Positions 1-8,227 of a DNA stretch of 64,000 nt are shown one piece after another. Position 1 is the first letter of the stretch, and every line of letters starts with the position of its first letter. Under the pieces are notes generated by a model. It saw only the letters and a program-made list of their open reading frames with translations. It was not told the DNA's origin and did not search any database. This stretch comes from Bacteroides sp. (GTDB taxonomy: Bacteria > Bacteroidota > Bacteroidia > Bacteroidales > Bacteroidaceae): contig DXLO01000006.1 of assembly GCA_019414665.1 (NCBI GenBank), positions 1-64,000 on the forward strand, written 5' to 3'. The position numbers were made by a program, and so were the translations under genes.

Positions 1-318
1 GCTCTCAAAAGTGCTGACTCCGCAAACACTGGGGAAAAACTGTAGGAGAAAAAATAGAAAAACAGTCGCATCAAGCTCGGATCATACTTCCCCACCAAAG
101 TCCGACAAACCCAAAATTCCGAATAAAGAAATGAAACTTAGTTCCTGTTTAACTGTTGTTCCGTATTCTTTTGAAAGTTCTTTTTAAAGAAAATTTAAAT
201 ATATTTTCATATTGCAAAGCAATTCCTATCTCACATTCCAACTTCCCCAAAATAACACCCGAGCATGTTGCCTGCAACCAAAAACAGTTCTTATAACCTG
301 TCTTCCCCATTTATTTTG
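1..318. other. Non-coding stretch at window start
   Basis: No reading frame on either strand here looks like a gene. It is AT-rich, with short runs such as the small palindrome attgctttgcaat (RC strand) near 211-224. It may hold the 3' flank of a gene lying outside the window. I see no tRNA, repeat array or clear terminator. Confidence 0.5.
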
Positions 319-326
319 TACCTTTG
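319..326 (+). promoter_or_regulatory. Promoter -7 box TACCTTTG for the AICAR transformylase gene
   Basis: TACCTTTG matches the Bacteroidetes -7 consensus TAnnTTTG exactly. It lies 41 bases before the ATG at 367 and downstream of an in-frame ATG at 265, so transcription from it rules out the longer start. Confidence 0.65.
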
Positions 327-366
327 CCACACATTGAAAATCTATAAACCGAAATATTATAAAACT

Positions 367-1542
367 ATGGCAAAGGAATTAGAATTAAAGTACGGCTGCA
401 ATCCCAACCAAAAACCGTCACGCATCTTCATGCAAGAAGGGGAATTGCCTATCGAAGTATTGAACGGACGTCCCGGATACATCAATTTTCTGGACGCTTT
501 CAACAGCTGGCAACTGGTCAAAGAATTGAAAGAAGCTACCGGACTACCCGCAGCAACCTCCTTCAAACATGTCAGTCCGGCAGGAGCCGCAGTAGGAATC
601 GAGTTGAATGACACCTTGAAGAAAATTTATTTTGTGAATGACTTGCCACTTACCCCATTGGCTACCGCATATGCCCGTGCTCGTGGCGCTGACCGCATGT
701 CTTCTTACGGAGACTTTATCGCATTGAGCGATACTTGCGACGAAGCTACCGCGCGCCTCATCAACCGTGAAGTTTCAGACGGCGTCATAGCTCCCGATTA
801 CACACCGGAAGCGCTGGAAATCCTGAAAAACAAACGCAAGGGAACATACAATGTAATTAAAATAGACCCAGCTTACCGCCCTGCACCTATTGAACACAAA
901 GATGTATTCGGCATTACTTTTGAACAGGGCCGCAACGAAATCAGACTGGACGAAAGCCTGCTGACTCATATTCCAACTAAAAGCCAGCATTTTCCAGACG
1001 AAGCAAAACGCGATTTGATTATTGCCCTTATCACCTTAAAATATACACAAAGTAATTCTGTTTGTTATGTAAAAGACGGGCAGGCTATCGGCATCGGTGC
1101 CGGCCAGCAAAGCCGCATCCACTGTACACGTCTTGCCGGTAATAAAGCGGATATATGGTATTTGCGCCAACATCCTAAAGTAATGAATCTGCCGTGGGTA
1201 GAAAAAATCCGCCGTGCAGATCGTGATAATACAATTGATGTCTATATCAGTGACGATCATGAAGATGTTCTGGCTGACGGCATCTGGCAACAATTCTTCA
1301 CTAAAAAACCGGAAGTGCTGACTCGCGAAGAAAAGCGCGCGTGGCTGGATACCATGAAGGGGGTATCATTGGGTTCGGATGCTTTCTTCCCATTTGGTGA
1401 CAATATAGAACGTGCGCATAAGAGCGGAGTGGAATACATAGCACAAGCTGGAGGCTCTGTACGTGATGACCATGTAATTGACACTTGTGACAAATACGGC
1501 ATCACCATGGCATTCACTGGTGTTCGTTTATTCCATCATTAA
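367..1542 (+). CDS. Stand-alone AICAR transformylase (PurH-like)
   Basis: Predicted phosphoribosylaminoimidazolecarboxamide formyltransferase of 391 residues, cytoplasmic, the folate-dependent formylation of AICAR to FAICAR in late purine synthesis. Recognition rests on LKYGCNPNQKPS near the N-terminus, SFKHVSPAGAAVG at 65-77 (the Lys67-His68 pair matches the catalytic Lys-His of bifunctional PurH) and the GIGAGQQSRIHC segment. The N-terminal IMP cyclohydrolase (MGS-like) domain of normal PurH, about 200 residues, is absent, so this is a transformylase-only form. The ATG at 367 is preferred over 265 because the -7 box lies between them and because MAKELELKYG is the natural family start. It is monocistronic, facing a convergent barrel gene. 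A normal bifunctional purH probably exists elsewhere (inference). Confidence 0.88.
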   Translation: MAKELELKYGCNPNQKPSRIFMQEGELPIEVLNGRPGYINFLDAFNSWQLVKELKEATGLPAATSFKHVSPAGAAVGIELNDTLKKIYFVNDLPLTPLATAYARARGADRMSSYGDFIALSDTCDEATARLINREVSDGVIAPDYTPEALEILKNKRKGTYNVIKIDPAYRPAPIEHKDVFGITFEQGRNEIRLDESLLTHIPTKSQHFPDEAKRDLIIALITLKYTQSNSVCYVKDGQAIGIGAGQQSRIHCTRLAGNKADIWYLRQHPKVMNLPWVEKIRRADRDNTIDVYISDDHEDVLADGIWQQFFTKKPEVLTREEKRAWLDTMKGVSLGSDAFFPFGDNIERAHKSGVEYIAQAGGSVRDDHVIDTCDKYGITMAFTGVRLFHH

Positions 1543-1566
1543 TTATTCATACTCAGTGCAAATTGC

Positions 1567-1620
1567 AACACGGATTTACAGATAAAAAGCAAACCATACT
1601 TAGCCTGTAAGATCCGTGTT
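1567..1620. terminator. Bidirectional terminator-like inverted repeat
   Basis: Arms aacacggatttacag (1567-1581) and ctgtaagatccgtgtt (1605-1620) pair with one bulge. It sits between two convergent genes and could serve both. The motif resembles dispersed intergenic repeats common in Bacteroides. Confidence 0.5.
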
Positions 1621-1643
1621 TACAATCCATATAAAAAATCGTC

Positions 1644-2315
1644 TTAAAATTTATATCCCGCTGTTACAAAACCGGTAATATTCTTCCCTTGAAGTTCTTT
1701 TTGAAGTTTGCACAGCCCTAATCGTCCTTCCACTCCTATCACATAATGCCGGTATTCCACCGATAAACCTATCGCCACTCCATAATCGAAACGACGCAGA
1801 TCAAGTCCATCTTTGCCAAAAGTATTTATTTCAACCACATTTCCAGTATTCCAATCCGGTGTAGACGATGATGACCAGCTATACCCTAAAGCCTTGATTT
1901 TGCCACCAATCCCCCATGCGCCATAGGGACCTGCCGCAACAAGTATATAAGTATTCCGATCCATTGCAAACCGGGCTGCCACCATTACAGGAAACTCCAA
2001 ATAGGATGCATTTACTTTAGCCTGAGCCGAAATTCCATCTGTTTCAACAATCGTATGATTAGTGCCTTTGGAAACAAACGAAACGCCTGTTTGTAAAGAC
2101 CAGATCTTATCAAAAGGGCACTCCAAGCCAATGCCTAATTTATACGCCAGTTTTACTTTAGGAGATCCCATATTATCACCTATAATATTTGCCATGCCTA
2201 TACCGGCCTTTATACTCCAATCCACCTGACTCTGAGCCGGAGTCACCATGCTTACCATCATAAACAGTGCAAAAAGAAGTAGTTTTATCACTCTTACCTT
2301 ATCTATTAATGCCAT
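1644..2315 (-). CDS. Small outer-membrane beta-barrel protein
   Basis: A 223-residue secreted protein with a signal peptide ending near TPAQSQ (about residue 30), followed by alternating strands and a C-terminal Phe (GYKF), as in PorT/OprF-like eight-strand barrels of Bacteroidetes. The sequence after the signal (AGIGMANIIGDN, LAYKLGIGLECPFDKIWSLQTG) aligns clearly with the next upstream gene (2462-3067), so the two are tandem paralogues. It has its own -7 box at 2350-2357, and a terminator of the upstream gene lies between them. No substrate or partner can be inferred. Confidence 0.75.
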   Translation of the reverse strand: MALIDKVRVIKLLLFALFMMVSMVTPAQSQVDWSIKAGIGMANIIGDNMGSPKVKLAYKLGIGLECPFDKIWSLQTGVSFVSKGTNHTIVETDGISAQAKVNASYLEFPVMVAARFAMDRNTYILVAAGPYGAWGIGGKIKALGYSWSSSSTPDWNTGNVVEINTFGKDGLDLRRFDYGVAIGLSVEYRHYVIGVEGRLGLCKLQKELQGKNITGFVTAGYKF

Positions 2316-2349
2316 ATCCCTAAAAAATTGTGTCTTTAATCATAATCTG

Positions 2350-2357
2350 CAAATATA
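2350..2357 (-). promoter_or_regulatory. Promoter -7 box TATATTTG
   Basis: On the minus strand TATATTTG fits TAnnTTTG, about 35 bases before the barrel gene start at 2315. Confidence 0.5.
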
Positions 2358-2387
2358 GCTTTTATTTCATAAACCACGCTTCATCTA

Positions 2388-2424
2388 AAAAAAATGGCTG
2401 CTTCTTTCTAAAAGAGAAACAGCC
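2388..2424 (-). terminator. Rho-independent terminator after the 2462-3067 barrel gene
   Basis: Arms ggctg...cagcc spanning 2396-2424, extended by ttc/gaa pairing, followed on the minus strand by a run of eight T (plus-strand A run 2387-2394). Confidence 0.7.
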
Positions 2425-2461
2425 GTTCTTTATATATTTAAAGGTAAGATTATATCTGTGG

Positions 2462-3067
2462 TCAGAATTTATAACCAATAGTGGCCAATGCAGAAAGGTT
2501 ATGAGCACTAACACCACTAGCTACTTTAGTAAAACTTGTGCCAGTTTCAACACCTACAACTATGTTGCCAAATTCAAAAGCAACTCCTAACCCCAAACCG
2601 GCATCAAACCTTTTTAAACCATCATCACCGAAAGTATCAGCCTTCTCGGATACACCATCTATTTTAGTTTTTCCGCCAACTCCATAAGCCAAATACGGAC
2701 CACCTTTGAAAAGAAGATCAAAATTGCTGGCCGTATGTATCCGAGCACCAACCATCAAAGGCAGTTCCAGATAAAGCTGGTTGATCGTCACATCAACCAC
2801 GTCCCAGGCGTCAGTTACTCCATCACCTTTCACACCTTTAGAAATAAAGTTCAAACCTGTCTGGAAAGACCATATATTAGTATTAGCAAAAGGTACTTCC
2901 AAACCTATACCCACCTTATAAGCAAATTTAGCATCTGTACCATCCGTATCATCACCATACCAATTTGACATACCAATACCCGCATTCACATTCCATTTCA
3001 GATTTGATTGTGCAGAAACACCTAGTGTAACCAATGACAATAAAATAAAAAAGGCTAGTTTTTTCAT
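2462..3067 (-). CDS. Small outer-membrane beta-barrel protein (paralogue of 1644-2315)
   Basis: A 201-residue protein with signal peptide MKKLAFFILLSLVTLGVSAQ cleaved after SAQ, then a barrel-like region ending in ...IGYKF. It shares with its downstream neighbour the order AGIGM-x-N, FAYKVGIGLE-x-PF, IWSFQTGLNFISKG, LYLELPLMVGAR, indicating a duplication. Both are expected in the outer membrane. The start is supported by the signal peptide and by a -7 box at 3133-3140. Function unknown. Confidence 0.78.
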   Translation of the reverse strand: MKKLAFFILLSLVTLGVSAQSNLKWNVNAGIGMSNWYGDDTDGTDAKFAYKVGIGLEVPFANTNIWSFQTGLNFISKGVKGDGVTDAWDVVDVTINQLYLELPLMVGARIHTASNFDLLFKGGPYLAYGVGGKTKIDGVSEKADTFGDDGLKRFDAGLGLGVAFEFGNIVVGVETGTSFTKVASGVSAHNLSALATIGYKF

Positions 3068-3132
3068 GACTGTTTGTTTTTAGTTAATAATAAATTTCAG
3101 TTCCCAATTCCTTTGTACCGTCATTACATTCA

Positions 3133-3140
3133 CAAATATA
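3133..3140 (-). promoter_or_regulatory. Promoter -7 box TATATTTG
   Basis: Minus-strand TATATTTG, 66 bases before the start at 3067; consensus match. Confidence 0.45.
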
Positions 3141-3270
3141 AGCTTTATTTTGGAAACCAGTCCTAATGTGTAAAGAAAATAAGAGGAATCTTTCATAAAA
3201 TGAAAAATTCCGCTCACCAAACTATTATACAGTTATATGATTCCTGATTATCAGATACATTTATATATGA

Positions 3271-3807
3271 TTAGAATATATAATGAAAGCCAAAGTTTAA
3301 CTCATCCGTATCAAAATCTATACCAACATTTTCACTCTCATATCCATGATTCTCTTTTTTGGAATATCCAAGAAAACCATACTTGGCAACCAGACAAAAA
3401 TGATCAGACAATTTGATGGCAATACCCGGTTTAATACCAATATTCCACGAATTCAAAGCGTCATTCCCCTTCGTTTTTGAAGTAGAAAAGCCAAATCCGC
3501 CATCGGCAAATAACCGGACTACATCACTATTCAAAAAGAAATAACGTGCATAAGGAGCAATAGTGAAAGTATTAGTTTTCACATCACCGCTTTTATTATA
3601 TTCATAACCGACTACTGTACCGACAGACCAATCTTCATTTAGTTCATAACCGACCTCCGGCAGAATCTTGAAAGTAGTATTCTTAACTTCTGTTCCTTCT
3701 GTTTCCACTTTATCAGAACCTACTCCAAATGTTCCACCTACATACACCTGCGCATTTGCAGTAATAGCAATCAATGCTACAATAACAGACAATACAATCT
3801 TTTTCAT
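3271..3807 (-). CDS. Outer-membrane beta-barrel protein
   Basis: Encodes about 178 residues starting at MKKIVLSVIVALIAITANAQ, a clean signal peptide cleaved after NAQ. An in-frame ATG four codons upstream (3819) is possible but makes a poorer signal. The mature part has amphipathic strands (VYVGGTFGVGSDKVE, FKILPEVGYELNEDWSVGTVVGYEY, LNFGFHYIF) and ends in Phe, typical of OmpA/OmpW-like eight-strand barrels. It is not an obvious close paralogue of the two barrels downstream but belongs to the same general class, giving a run of three. Ligand unknown. Confidence 0.75.
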   Translation of the reverse strand: MKKIVLSVIVALIAITANAQVYVGGTFGVGSDKVETEGTEVKNTTFKILPEVGYELNEDWSVGTVVGYEYNKSGDVKTNTFTIAPYARYFFLNSDVVRLFADGGFGFSTSKTKGNDALNSWNIGIKPGIAIKLSDHFCLVAKYGFLGYSKKENHGYESENVGIDFDTDELNFGFHYIF

Positions 3808-3886
3808 CTCTTTTGTCATTTTTAAATTAAACTTTTTACCTATTAATCCACGCCGAAGAGGTTTGCCTTCTTTGTGTTTTACATTG

Positions 3887-3894
3887 CAAAGGTA
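3887..3894 (-). promoter_or_regulatory. Promoter -7 box TACCTTTG
   Basis: Minus-strand TACCTTTG (plus caaaggta), 80 bases before the barrel start at 3807. Confidence 0.6.
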
Positions 3895-4011
3895 CAGTTT
3901 ATTCTATGTTTTACAACATATTTTATATAAAAACGAATAATTCCAAAACAAAAGAGAGGATAATTGTTTAATTATTAATAAAGTACTGAATATTAAATTC
4001 AATCTACATTC

Positions 4012-4203
4012 CTATTTATTCTTATGTCTGTTAGCACGTTTTTTACGAAACTCAGCTTTCATCTTGGCAGCTCCCGACCCATGCAACCCTGTTATATAGC
4101 TTTTCTTTTTAGCCTTGGTCTTCACTTTATCTTCTTGCTTACCACTAGGAGATTTACCACCTTTGAATACAATTCCTTCGGTGATTGCTTTTTCTATGTC
4201 CAT
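4012..4203 (-). CDS. Small lysine-rich hypothetical protein
   Basis: A 63-residue very basic protein (MDIEKAITEGIVFKGG at the N-terminus, a Lys/Arg-rich tail RKKRANRHKNK). I do not recognise a family. It begins three bases after the stop of the M23 peptidase gene and is last in the hpt-adk-obg-pgeF operon, so co-translation is likely. Its charge would suit binding RNA or the ribosome, but that is only an inference from composition. No signal peptide or membrane segment is seen. Confidence 0.6.
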   Translation of the reverse strand: MDIEKAITEGIVFKGGKSPSGKQEDKVKTKAKKKSYITGLHGSGAAKMKAEFRKKRANRHKNK

Positions 4204-4206
4204 CGT

Positions 4207-4830
4207 CTATTTTTTAGGTGTTAAATTCTGTTTTACTATCACTCTATTGCCGGCTTTGGTACAAACAATTTCCGTTTTGTGCAAAATACGGTCTTTCATA
4301 TCAAAAATCAGATTCGGATTGAAATGTTGTCCATCTATCCGGAATTCCAGATGAAGGTGTTCAGTAGTGGCACGTCCGGTTCTGCCTGTCAATCCTACTG
4401 CATCACCGGCCTTCACGATATCTCCGGATTTTACCAAATTCCGGGAATTATGACTATAAATACTTTCCAATCCATTATCATGACGCACAACAACTACATT
4501 TCCATAAGCAGCGTATGTTTTTGCCATACGTACTATTCCATCAAACGCACAACGGATAGTATCATTGGCCTTAGTCTTTATATCCGTTCCACTGTGCCCC
4601 CGGCGGGCTCCGTATGCAGAAATCACTTTACCACCGGGAAGAGGAAAACAATATTCATTCTCTTTTATACTATCCAGATGAATGGAGAAACTCTTGCGCC
4701 CGTTAAAGAGCCCGGGAGTCTTGACTCTGATATGGTTTACTTCCATTGCGGTAAAATTACTCTTGGCCGGCCCCCCAGCCCATGCCGCCACACTTATGAA
4801 CAATAAAAATAGTAATTGTGTGCTTTTCAT
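4207..4830 (-). CDS. M23 family peptidoglycan endopeptidase
   Basis: A 207-residue exported LytM/M23 zinc peptidase. A signal peptide (MKSTQLLFLLFISVAAWAGG) is followed by a catalytic domain from about residue 65. The zinc motifs are present: GHSGTDIK (HxGxD form) near 80 and EHLHLEF (HxH) near 160. The protein is short and has no LysM or coiled-coil region, so it is close to a bare catalytic domain in the periplasm, likely cutting peptide cross-links of the cell wall. It lies 9 bases after the B3/B4 gene and 3 bases before a small basic protein. Confidence 0.88.
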   Translation of the reverse strand: MKSTQLLFLLFISVAAWAGGPAKSNFTAMEVNHIRVKTPGLFNGRKSFSIHLDSIKENEYCFPLPGGKVISAYGARRGHSGTDIKTKANDTIRCAFDGIVRMAKTYAAYGNVVVVRHDNGLESIYSHNSRNLVKSGDIVKAGDAVGLTGRTGRATTEHLHLEFRIDGQHFNPNLIFDMKDRILHKTEIVCTKAGNRVIVKQNLTPKK

Positions 4831-4839
4831 TATCTCATT

Positions 4840-5499
4840 TTAAAAATAAATTAATTCTTCATCCTTGGACGCTGCAAACTCTTTCAAGAGCTCCAACATA
4901 TAATCTGCCGCTTCCTGCAAACCTTCCTTGCCGCTATATCCATTAATAATAGTCAGCAGATGCGTAGTTCCTGCCTCCAGTTTAGTACGCTCGTTATCAC
5001 TGGTCGGCGTACCGATTCCGCCCATAGCATCTCTGTAAACAGGCATTCCTTCTATATTCAACTCTCCACGTCCTATCCCTTCATAAGGCTCTCCGGATTT
5101 ACCGATACCCAACACCAATGTATCTCCTTGTATTTTATCCGCATCAAAGCCACCGATGGAATATCCGTAACGAATAGATACCAAGTTAATAAGATCTACC
5201 AAAGTATCTATCTGATACAAGGAAATTCCACGCAGGATTCTACGGCAGAGCGCTTCCCCCGAAGGACGATAACGGCTAGGGTCTTTCCCACATTTCTTAT
5301 AAGCCTCCCGAGTGGCATGAATCGTAACCATATCCTTAATGGAATCCGTAGTGTACATTTCACGATAGCGTATAGTGAACTCGTCTATCTTTTTCCACAA
5401 AGATTCGCTATAAGCAGTGTTCTCTACCGTAGCACGGATGGCTATACCGGCAAACTGCGGACAGGCTTTCTTTATTTCTTCCGATACTTTTATTTCCAT
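4840..5499 (-). CDS. B3/B4 domain protein (PheRS beta editing-domain homologue)
   Basis: A 219-residue cytoplasmic protein made almost only of a B3/B4 fold, the domain that in phenylalanyl-tRNA synthetase beta edits mischarged Tyr-tRNA(Phe). Family-type segments include the conserved DPSRYRPSGEAL region (about 80-90) followed by ISLYQIDTLVDLINLVS and GGFDADKI. Free-standing B3/B4 proteins are widespread; a trans-editing or D-amino-acid/tRNA-related function is an inference from the fold. It sits between pgeF and the M23 gene in the operon. Confidence 0.82.
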   Translation of the reverse strand: MEIKVSEEIKKACPQFAGIAIRATVENTAYSESLWKKIDEFTIRYREMYTTDSIKDMVTIHATREAYKKCGKDPSRYRPSGEALCRRILRGISLYQIDTLVDLINLVSIRYGYSIGGFDADKIQGDTLVLGIGKSGEPYEGIGRGELNIEGMPVYRDAMGGIGTPTSDNERTKLEAGTTHLLTIINGYSGKEGLQEAADYMLELLKEFAASKDEELIYF

Positions 5500-5538
5500 A
5501 TTTATTTTTATACTGCGTTATTCCAACGAGCGTATTCC

Positions 5539-6321
5539 TCAGACACCTAAAAGAATGCCCGATAATATCCTTCCCGACCGGATTCCTTGCCGGCGGGCCG
5601 AAAAGAAATCATCGTTATTATGATACGTACAAATGCCGGATATCTCAATATGTTCAGGCTTCACACCGTATGCCAACAATTGCTGACGGTTGGCTTCCCA
5701 CAAATCAATATGCCATTTTGCTTCTTTACGGGCAATCTGATTCATATCAAACCCCGCCTCACAAAAAGCTTGATAAACTTCATCCCCTACTTCAAAAGCC
5801 TCCAATGAAATACTGGGACCGATGCAAGCAATGAGATCTTTCCCTTGCGAGCCGTATTGGTTATCCATGACTGAAACTGTCTTCTCCACAATCCGGGCCA
5901 CCGTACCACGCCATCCGGCATGAATGGCAGCCACTACCTTCTTTCGGGTATCATATAATAAAACAGGAACACAATCGGCCGTAGATACACACAAGCAATA
6001 ACCGGGAATGTCTGTTACCAATGCATCCACTCCTTCCAATTCAGTATTTACCTGAATAGTATCCACAACTTTCACATGGTCACTATGGGTCTGATGCGGA
6101 ATTACGAGTTCTACCGATTCCCCGGGTAACAAGCTACGCAGCAATTCCCGGTTGCGATTCACATCTTCTGCCTCGTCCCCACAATATCCGTTACAATTGA
6201 ACGAAGCGTAGTTTCCCTTACTACAACCTCCGTGACGGGTGGTAGAAAAACAAGAAATGTTGGGATATGCCTTCATCAGCTCATATCCCAACATTTTATT
6301 ATCTGATGTCAGCCGTTTCAT
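5539..6321 (-). CDS. pgeF: Peptidoglycan editing factor PgeF (laccase-domain/YfiH family)
   Basis: A 260-residue enzyme of the YfiH/DUF152 family, proposed to keep wrongly incorporated amino acids out of peptidoglycan precursors and also reported as a purine nucleoside phosphorylase-like enzyme. The zinc-site motifs are visible: PHQTHSDHV, STADCVPVLLYD and AAIHAGWRGT. The start at 6321 gives an ATGA overlap with the obg stop codon (6318-6321), which is better than the longer frame from 6345 that would extend into obg. It shares an operon with adk and hpt, in keeping with a purine link. Confidence 0.9.
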   Translation of the reverse strand: MKRLTSDNKMLGYELMKAYPNISCFSTTRHGGCSKGNYASFNCNGYCGDEAEDVNRNRELLRSLLPGESVELVIPHQTHSDHVKVVDTIQVNTELEGVDALVTDIPGYCLCVSTADCVPVLLYDTRKKVVAAIHAGWRGTVARIVEKTVSVMDNQYGSQGKDLIACIGPSISLEAFEVGDEVYQAFCEAGFDMNQIARKEAKWHIDLWEANRQQLLAYGVKPEHIEISGICTYHNNDDFFSARRQGIRSGRILSGILLGV

Positions 6322-7502
6322 TTCTTTTCCTCTTCTTCGTCCCAATTCTCATCTTCATATTCATAATCGAAGTCATCATCGGCATCTTCTTCATATTCAT
6401 ATTCAAAGTCCTCATCCTCACCCATGTCTTTCAACTCTTCCTGCAGTTTGGCAACATCTTTGGCGCGATGAACAATTGTTTCCGTACGGACACCTTCCAA
6501 CTTATTGCTGTCCTTATTCAATTCTGTCCATAAAATATCCTTCAGCTGCTGTATCCCCAAGCCAGTTACCGACGAGATAAAGATATGCGGAACATTATCC
6601 GGCAATGTCGGCTCCAACATGGCAATCAGTTCTTCATCCAACATGTCACTTTTGGTAATGGCAAGCACACGTTGTTTATCCAACATTTCCGGGTTGAAGG
6701 TAGCCAACTCATTCAGCAGGATTTCATATTCCTTACGGATATCATCTGTATCACCCGGTACCATAAAGAGCAACAAAGAGTTGCGTTCTATATGGCGCAG
6801 GAAACGAAGTCCCAGTCCTTTTCCCTCACTGGCCCCTTCAATAATTCCGGGAATATCCGCCATGACAAAAGATTTTCCTTCGCGATAGGACACGATACCC
6901 AAATTCGGCTCCAGCGTAGTAAACGGATAATTGGCTATTTTAGGACGTGCCGCCGATACGGTAGACAATAAAGTGGATTTCCCTGCATTTGGAAAACCTA
7001 CCAAACCTACATCAGCCAACAGTTTTAATTCCAAAATAACCATCAGCTCCTGCATGGGTTCTCCCGGTTGTGCAAAACGTGGCGCCTGACGGGTTGCTGT
7101 ACGGAAGTGCCAGTTTCCCAATCCCCCACGTCCTCCTTTCAACAGAATTATTTCTTGTCCGTGTTCGGTGATATCACAGATATATTCACCTGTTTCAGCA
7201 TTATAAACCACTGTACCACAAGGTACTTCAATAACTTTGTCTTCACCATCTTTACCAAAGCTTTTGTTCTTCGATCCATTGCCGCCGTGTGTGGCAAACA
7301 CGTGGCGGTCATACTTCAGGTGAAGCAATGTCCAATAATTACGGTTTCCCCGCAAAATAACATGACCTCCTCTACCGCCATCACCACCGTCAGGGCCACC
7401 ATTGGGTACATACTTCTCACGACGCATATGCGCAGAGCCTCGCCCGCCCTTACCCGAGCGGCAATATATCTTCACATAATCAACAAAATTCGATTCAGCC
7501 AT
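6318..7502 (-). CDS. obg: GTPase Obg
   Basis: A 394-residue ribosome-associated GTPase acting in 50S assembly and stress response. The glycine-rich Obg fold occupies about residues 1-160 (many GGxGG repeats), and the G domain follows with G1 GFPNAGKST at 169-177, the DIPG G3 motif and an ITKSD G4-like motif (NKxD class). The last ~40 residues are extremely acidic (runs of D, E and Y), a tail known in Bacteroidetes Obg proteins that replaces the OCT domain. The stop overlaps pgeF by 4 bases. Confidence 0.96.
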   Translation of the reverse strand: MAESNFVDYVKIYCRSGKGGRGSAHMRREKYVPNGGPDGGDGGRGGHVILRGNRNYWTLLHLKYDRHVFATHGGNGSKNKSFGKDGEDKVIEVPCGTVVYNAETGEYICDITEHGQEIILLKGGRGGLGNWHFRTATRQAPRFAQPGEPMQELMVILELKLLADVGLVGFPNAGKSTLLSTVSAARPKIANYPFTTLEPNLGIVSYREGKSFVMADIPGIIEGASEGKGLGLRFLRHIERNSLLLFMVPGDTDDIRKEYEILLNELATFNPEMLDKQRVLAITKSDMLDEELIAMLEPTLPDNVPHIFISSVTGLGIQQLKDILWTELNKDSNKLEGVRTETIVHRAKDVAKLQEELKDMGEDEDFEYEYEEDADDDFDYEYEDENWDEEEEKK

Positions 7503-7617
7503 AATTAATAATTTACTAATTTATCAATTTACTAATGTGCCAACGAAACTGTACTCCATGTATCATTATGCAGACTGACACATTGGCGGACTGCTGCATC
7601 AGCACATTAGCATATTA
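7503..7617. repeat. Intergenic degenerate repeat between adk and obg
   Basis: This 115-base gap inside an operon contains several near-copies of short words (tttactaat, aatgtgcca, cacattgg, cacattag, gcatatta) in both orientations, a pattern of decayed dispersed intergenic repeats in Bacteroides. It might fold in the mRNA. No promoter box is clear. Confidence 0.4.
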
Positions 7618-8187
7618 CTATAATTTTTCAACAGCAGCAACAATGTCGGCAAAAATAGCATCCATCGTACCCAAACCGTGAATGTGCTGATATTTACCTT
7701 CGTTCTTGTACCAGTCAATCAGCGGAGCCGTCTGCGAGTGATAAACAACCAAACGTTTCTTTATTGTTTCCTCGTTATCATCCGCACGTCCCGATTCCTG
7801 TCCACGCTTAATCAGGCGAGTCATCAATTCTTCTTCGGGTACATCCAAGTCCAACATAACAGATACTTCCTGTCCACGTTCGGCCAGCATTTTCTTCAAC
7901 GCTTCTGCCTGGGCGATGGTTCTGGGAAATCCATCAAAAATAACCCCTTTGCTTTCCTTAAAGCTATCCAGCGTACTTGCCAGAATATCAATAATCAATT
8001 CATCAGGCAGCAACTGGCCCTGATCGATATATCCTTTGGCTGTCTTTCCCAATTCTGTACCCTTCTTAATCTCAGCACGAAGCACATCCCCTGTTGAAAT
8101 GTGATTAATACCGAATTTCTCTACAATACGTTCACTCTGAGTACCCTTACCAGAACCCGGAGCTCCAAAAATTACAATGTTCAACAT
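7618..8187 (-). CDS. adk: Adenylate kinase
   Basis: A 189-residue cytoplasmic kinase interconverting ATP + AMP and 2 ADP. Walker A GAPGSGKGT at 8-16, the AMP-site STGDVLRAE, and DGFPRTIAQAE are all present. The LID is short (RGQESGRADD), so it is the short-LID class without a zinc site. It lies 40 bases after hpt and shares the purine-nucleotide operon. Confidence 0.97.
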   Translation of the reverse strand: MLNIVIFGAPGSGKGTQSERIVEKFGINHISTGDVLRAEIKKGTELGKTAKGYIDQGQLLPDELIIDILASTLDSFKESKGVIFDGFPRTIAQAEALKKMLAERGQEVSVMLDLDVPEEELMTRLIKRGQESGRADDNEETIKKRLVVYHSQTAPLIDWYKNEGKYQHIHGLGTMDAIFADIVAAVEKL

Positions 8188-8227
8188 CTTGTTTTACCTT
8201 TTATTTTTATATTTAGTTGTACAAATT

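Noticed and set aside
265..366. Upstream extension of the AICAR transformylase
   Set aside because: The -7 box at 319-326 lies inside it and the family N-terminus starts at 367.
4279..4806. 175-codon plus-strand frame
   Set aside because: Antisense to the M23 peptidase gene with no motif or promoter.
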